The position numbers and the translations under genes are program-made. Source: Ga0077555 sp050250755 (GTDB lineage: Bacteria > Pseudomonadota > Alphaproteobacteria > Rhizobiales > Hyphomicrobiaceae). Taken from it: 64,000 nt of DNA. The DNA lies in contig JBFWOB010000026.1 in NCBI GenBank assembly GCA_050250755.1, positions 1-64,000 on the forward strand. The letters run 5' to 3'. The stretch's first letter is position 1. Each line of letters opens with the position of its first letter. Positions 60,502-64,000 of the stretch are shown one piece after another. The notes beneath the pieces were generated by a model, which worked only from the letters and a program-made list of their open reading frames with translations, was not told the origin of the DNA and ran no database searches.

Positions 60502-60846
60502 TTAGTTGGACTTCGGAATGGACGGCAAGCGTTGCTTGCCCTTCTCCAGGCTGTCGAGGACACCGCCCTTGGCCGGCTGGCTCGACGACGAGGCCGGCAC
60601 GTCGAGCGGAGAAACCGCGCGCGCGGAATGCTTGGCGATCAACGTCAGGCTGATGCTGGTCACGAAAAATGCCGCTGCAAGGCCGGCCGTCACGCGTGTG
60701 AGCAAATTCGCGGTGCCGCGGCCCGTCATGAAGCTGGAACCGCCTCCGCCTATACCTAGGCCGCCGCCTTCAGACCGCTGAAGCAGAACCACGCCGACCA
60801 GGCCGGCTGCGATCATGAGGTGAAGCAGGAGAAGAACCGTTTGCAT
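60502..60846 (-). CDS. secG: SecG, Sec translocon subunit
   Basis: A 114-residue membrane protein with two hydrophobic helices (about 2-22 and 52-72) joined by a Gly-rich loop with Gln-Arg-Ser-Glu-Gly-Gly-Gly-Leu-Gly and the Phe-Met-Thr-Gly-Arg-Gly-Thr-Ala-Asn motif, as in SecG. A Ser/Pro-rich C-terminal tail follows. SecG assists SecYE and SecA in protein export. Start 60846 is the Met before helix 1; the frame is open 16 residues upstream. It lies 120 bases before pyrG. Confidence 0.93.
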   Translation of the reverse strand: MQTVLLLLHLMIAAGLVGVVLLQRSEGGGLGIGGGGSSFMTGRGTANLLTRVTAGLAAAFFVTSISLTLIAKHSARAVSPLDVPASSSSQPAKGGVLDSLEKGKQRLPSIPKSN

Positions 60847-60988
60847 GAGATATCCGGTCGGGTAAAGCGCGCCGCGGCGGCGGTAGATACGCAACGCAGC
60901 GGCCGGGAGTTTGCGCGCGTTCTACACGACCCTGGCGGGCGTGACCAGTCTCCCCTCGCGCTTCGGGCGGGATGCCGCGTACGAGACC

Positions 60989-61516
60989 TCACAGTTGCGG
61001 CGTCGCAGGCTTCGCCGGGGGGCGGTAAGCGTCATCCGCCTTGGGCTTGCGTTTGCGTTTCGCAGGAGCCGGCGTGCTGGCAGGCGCCGCCTCGGTTGCA
61101 GCGGCAGTGGCAGCGGCTGGTCTGGGGCGCTGCTTGAATCCGTCCGGGGTGGGTGGCTTGCGTTGCGGCAAGGGCGGCGGTTCGTCCGCCGTCGTCTTGT
61201 TGTCGCTCGCTTCGTCATTATCGTCGCCGGGCAGAGCTTTGAGCTTGTCGTAGCCGCAGCGAAACAGCATTTCCTCGTGCAGGTGGATATAACGCGCGAC
61301 GTCCTGCAAGCGCCCCGCCCCTTGGTTTGCCCTCACCCATTCGGGGCCCTTCTTCACGAGATCGGGCAGCCCATCCGCGGTGAGCTTGGCATGCTCGGTG
61401 ACGACCGCTTCGCAGGCCTCTTTGGGGAGCGGCTCACCCTGCGCGGAAAAGCTCGGCAGGAGACCTAGGAGAAGTGCCGCTGCGAGGCGCGGTCGATAGC
61501 TTCGCGCTTGCTTCAT
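60989..61516 (-). CDS. Secreted basic/Pro-rich protein, unknown function
   Basis: A 175-residue protein. A signal peptide (about 1-27, Phe-Ser-Ala-Gln-Gly end) precedes a folded part of about 75 residues with two cysteines (Ala-Cys-Glu and Arg-Cys-Gly) and a Pro/Ala/Lys-rich tail from about residue 110 on that is probably disordered. The family is not one I recognise by name. It lies between tpiA and secG on the same strand. Confidence 0.75.
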   Translation of the reverse strand: MKQARSYRPRLAAALLLGLLPSFSAQGEPLPKEACEAVVTEHAKLTADGLPDLVKKGPEWVRANQGAGRLQDVARYIHLHEEMLFRCGYDKLKALPGDDNDEASDNKTTADEPPPLPQRKPPTPDGFKQRPRPAAATAAATEAAPASTPAPAKRKRKPKADDAYRPPAKPATPQL

Positions 61517-61584
61517 GCCGTGGTGTCCTTGGAGCGGGCTCGGACGGTCGAGCCTCTCGTCGCGCCGTTATAAATATCCAAGCT

Positions 61585-62352
61585 TCAACAGTACGCGTCT
61601 ATAATGCCCAGGAAGTCATCGGCCTTCAGACTCGCACCGCCGACTAGGGCGCCGTTGACGTTGGCGACGGCCATCAGCTCGCGAGCATTCGACCCCTTGA
61701 CCGATCCCCCGTAAAGCAAGCGCATGGATGCGCCGTCGTCGCCAAAGCGTTTGGCAAGCGTCTCGCGCATCATGGCATGGACTTCCGCGACATCGGCCGC
61801 GGTCGGCGTGAGCCCCGAACCGATTGCCCAAACAGGCTCGTAAGCAACGACCGTTGTCGCAGCCCGGGCAGTATCAGAAAGCGAGCCGGCAAGCTGGGCG
61901 CCGACCACAGATAGCGTCTGGCCGGCCTTGCGCTGTTCTGCCGTCTCGCCCACGCAAACGATCGCGATCAATCCGGCGCGATATGCAGCTTCCGCCTTCG
62001 CGCGTACCGTCGCATCGTCTTCGCCATGATCGGCACGACGCTCCGAATGGCCGACGATCACCGCTGTCGCACCAGCATCGCGTAGCATCTCGGCTGCAAT
62101 ATCGCCGGTATGAGCCCCCGATGCCTTCGCGTGACAATCCTGCCCACCGACGGCCACCGAAGAGCCAGACGCCTTGCTCGCCATCGCCGAGATAAGCGTC
62201 GCCGGCGGGCAAAGCATTACATCGGCACCGACCCGACCCGAACGCTCGTTGAGTCCGGCCTGGAGCTTCCCAACCTCGTCGAGGGCGGCCATCAGGCCAT
62301 TCATTTTCCAGTTGCCGGCCACCAACGGGCGGATTGATGAGGTCTGGCTCAC
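61585..62352 (-). CDS. tpiA: Triosephosphate isomerase
   Basis: A 255-residue TIM barrel enzyme interconverting DHAP and glyceraldehyde-3-P. The catalytic residues are seen in Gly-Asn-Trp-Lys-Met-Asn-Gly (Lys near 16), Val-Gly-His-Ser-Glu-Arg-Arg (His near 100) and Ala-Tyr-Glu-Pro-Val-Trp-Ala-Ile-Gly (Glu near 170), with the phosphate-binding Gly-Gly-Ser-Val near 215. Start is the ATG at 62352, which gives the usual length. It is divergent from the folding-factor gene with 430 bases between. Confidence 0.97.
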   Translation of the reverse strand: MSQTSSIRPLVAGNWKMNGLMAALDEVGKLQAGLNERSGRVGADVMLCPPATLISAMASKASGSSVAVGGQDCHAKASGAHTGDIAAEMLRDAGATAVIVGHSERRADHGEDDATVRAKAEAAYRAGLIAIVCVGETAEQRKAGQTLSVVGAQLAGSLSDTARAATTVVAYEPVWAIGSGLTPTAADVAEVHAMMRETLAKRFGDDGASMRLLYGGSVKGSNARELMAVANVNGALVGGASLKADDFLGIIDAYC

Positions 62353-62782
62353 GTTGGACGCCTCCCGTTTGCAGGAGTTCTCATTTCCGAGAACCCAATG
62401 GACCGTTCTCCCATCGTCCGCTCTCGGCCAATCGCTTCGCCTTGCGGGGACGCGCAGCAGTCCTATGATGTTGATCTTCGCCTTTCAACCTCGCGCCTCG
62501 TGGTGGTGCCGCCTGCGGCGATTTGCGACGCGAGTTGACTAATGCCCGGAGCTGTGGCCTCAGGCACAAGAAGCGTTGATCGGAAACCTCCGACGCGTCC
62601 GAAGCCTGATGCCAGGCCGCCTTCGCGGCCACTGGCGGCAAGGCAACACGGCCGCGGCGGTACCGTTGAGATTTTCACAACGCCCCGCCGGCGTGTAATG
62701 TGCCAACGCGTCACCAGCGCGTCATGCGTCGAGATTTTTGCAGCGCGCCGGTCGATCGACAACAAGAGGACGGGACGAACGA
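62353..62782. other. Divergent promoter region between tpiA and ppiD-like gene
   Basis: A 430-base GC-rich gap. Short open frames exist on both strands but none shows a ribosome-binding site together with a credible protein pattern. It must contain the promoters of tpiA and of the ppiD-like gene; I cannot point to clear -35/-10 boxes. AAGAGGACGGGACG lies before the ATG at 62783. Confidence 0.5.
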
Positions 62783-64000
62783 ATGCTCGAGAAGCTGAGG
62801 CGTGGTGCCGCGAAAGCCCTAGTTTTCACACTCTTCAGCGTCCTCAGCCTGAGCTTTGCGATCTGGGGCATCGGAGACTTCATCAGTTCGACCTCGCAAG
62901 GCCCCATCGCCGAGGTCGGGAAAACGCGGATCTCGGCGCAGGAGTTCACATCGGCTCTTCAGCAGCGTCGTCAGTTGCTATCGCGCCAATTCGGTCAACC
63001 GATCTCGGCGGAGCAATCGCGAACGTTTGGCATTGATGCTGCCGTCCTCGGCGAGTTCATCAACGGCGCCGCCATCAGCAATTATGCAAGCAGCCTCGGC
63101 ATGAGGCTTTCCGACCAGGCCGTGGCCGATATCATCAGGACCGATCCTGCGTTCCACGGCGCTGGAGACACGTTTAGCCGCCCCGTGTTCGACGAACGCA
63201 TCCGCCAGGCGGGCTTCAGCGAGCAGGCTTACTTCGCAGAGCGTCGCAAAAGTGAAATTCGCGAGCAGCTTTCCGAGGCACTCGTCGCGGGAATTATAGC
63301 GCCGGATACGTTGGCCGATATCGTTTATCGATTCCGGGAGGAAACCCGCTCAGTCCGCTACATCACGCTCGACCAGGATAAGGTGCCGAACCCCGGCGAG
63401 CCGGACGAGGCCGCGCTCAAGTCGCTTTATGAAACGCAGAAAAGTGCGTTCACCGTACCAGAGCATCGCAAGGTCGCGGTGATGCTATTGACGCCTGAAG
63501 CGCTGAGAGAACGCACGAAGGTGACCGACGAGGACGTCCGCAAGGCGTGGGAGGATGCGCGCGATTCGTGGAACATCCCCGAACGGCGGCGCGTCCAGCA
63601 AATCTCCTACAAATCGAAAGAGGAGGCGGAGGGCGAGAAGAAAGCTATCGATGCCGGCAAAGGCTTCCTGATAGCAGCCCTCGAAGCAAACGGCGCCCAG
63701 GGCCGCCTCGACCAGGGCCTGATCGCACGCCGGGAAATTTCAGACGCCAATTTCGCCAAGGCTGCGTTCGAGTTGCCGCTCAACCAGGTCTCGGAGCCGA
63801 TACAGGTGCGCGGCGGGTGGCTCCTCATCCGCGTTTCGGAGATCGAGCCGGGCAAGACTCGCACATTCGACGAGGTCAAGGCCGACGTCCGGCAGAGCCT
63901 CGAAGATGCGAAGTCCCGCGATCTTGTAGGAAAGATCCACGACGAGATCGAGGACAAGCTCGGAGCAACGGATGCTCCCGAAAAGCTGAAACTGGTCGCG
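62783..64000 (+). CDS. PpiD/SurA-type periplasmic folding factor, truncated by window end
   Basis: The first 406 codons of a membrane-anchored peptidyl-prolyl isomerase. An N-terminal membrane helix (about 12-34) is followed by a SurA_N-like chaperone domain (about 42-190, with Val-Gly-x-x-x-Ile-Ser-Ala-Gln-Glu-Phe) and a parvulin-like region (about 225-375, ending Ser-Glu-Pro-Ile-Gln-Val-Arg-Gly-Gly-Trp-Leu-Leu-Ile-Arg-Val). Such PpiD-like proteins help newly exported proteins leave the Sec translocon and fold. The rest lies outside the window. In this order of bacteria it often sits next to tpiA. Confidence 0.9.
   Translation, partial: MLEKLRRGAAKALVFTLFSVLSLSFAIWGIGDFISSTSQGPIAEVGKTRISAQEFTSALQQRRQLLSRQFGQPISAEQSRTFGIDAAVLGEFINGAAISNYASSLGMRLSDQAVADIIRTDPAFHGAGDTFSRPVFDERIRQAGFSEQAYFAERRKSEIREQLSEALVAGIIAPDTLADIVYRFREETRSVRYITLDQDKVPNPGEPDEAALKSLYETQKSAFTVPEHRKVAVMLLTPEALRERTKVTDEDVRKAWEDARDSWNIPERRRVQQISYKSKEEAEGEKKAIDAGKGFLIAALEANGAQGRLDQGLIARREISDANFAKAAFELPLNQVSEPIQVRGGWLLIRVSEIEPGKTRTFDEVKADVRQSLEDAKSRDLVGKIHDEIEDKLGATDAPEKLKLVA

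Noticed and set aside
1..64000. Search by eye for CRISPR repeats, insertion-sequence ends, integrases, toxin-antitoxin pairs, restriction systems
   Set aside because: None seen. The window looks like stable chromosome without recent mobile elements.

Overview
This window looks like a chromosomal segment of a GC-rich alphaproteobacterium, most likely in the order Hyphomicrobiales (Rhizobiales). The support is gene content and order: an ilvE gene divergent from a MarR / OmpR-type regulator / sensor-kinase operon, an overlapping lgt-midA pair, two retroviral-type clan AA aspartic proteases beside a DUF1289 gene, UbiK, a YbjN-like protein, and a tpiA-secG-pyrG order. Genus is not resolvable from the sequence alone. 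One tRNA is present (Val, anticodon TAC). I saw no rRNA, CRISPR array, insertion sequence, integrase or phage gene.

Layout. 1-8400 (+): a Pel exopolysaccharide operon, pelA (cut by the window start), a TPR-only pelB, pelD, pelE, pelF and pelG, with no recognisable pelC, no PelB beta-barrel and no GGDEF-type module on PelD. 8470-15747 (-): a dipeptide/oligopeptide-family ABC importer with a fused double ATPase, two tandem paralogous binding proteins each followed by a strong hairpin, and two permeases. 16043-18981: an alpha/beta hydrolase, a histidinol-dehydrogenase-family enzyme of HpsN type and an SDR, which with the importer look like one uptake-and-catabolism cluster. 19224-24278 (+): an unusual membrane protein with a Clp N-terminal domain, a small monooxygenase-like protein, selB, and a SET-domain protein. 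24369-31000: a TRIC/UPF0126 membrane protein, midA, lgt, ubiK, ybjN-like, DUF502, a small Cys-rich secreted protein and ilvE. 31224-36489 (+): MarR regulator, response regulator, sensor kinase, DUF985 cupin and a NYN-domain RNA-associated protein ending at a strong terminator. 36556-42474 (-): UPF0114, phosphomannomutase, two aspartic proteases, DUF1289 and a second histidine kinase. 42523-45382 (+): glutathione transferase, MBL-fold hydrolase, Fe-S uracil-DNA glycosylase, tRNA-Val and a small Cys-rich secreted protein. 45428-48822 (-): lutC, lutB and a secreted protein of unknown function. 49283-53168 (+): pgk, gph, ccdA, thiD. 53398-58730: MFS permease, DUF3750, a beta-hydroxyacid dehydrogenase, a two-repeat dimeric alpha-beta barrel protein, an SDR and a small secreted protein. 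58753-62352 (-): pyrG, secG, a secreted protein and tpiA. From 62783 (+): a PpiD/SurA-type periplasmic folding factor cut by the window end.

How the genes work together. The Pel genes form a tightly packed operon whose parts cover precursor polymerisation (PelF), inner-membrane export (PelG with PelD/PelE) and periplasmic modification (PelA), but outer-membrane export and c-di-GMP control are not explained by what is encoded here. The importer and the three flanking enzymes suggest use of a small polar substrate that is hydrolysed and oxidised. The right half is mostly housekeeping: glycolysis (pgk, tpiA), nucleotide synthesis (pyrG), protein export and folding (secG, ppiD-like), cytochrome c maturation (ccdA) and thiamine salvage (thiD).

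The most interesting candidates for something undescribed are the reduced Pel locus, the orphan Clp-N membrane protein, and the dual-binding-protein importer with its HpsN-like enzyme. All family assignments are from reading the translated sequence; no database search was possible.
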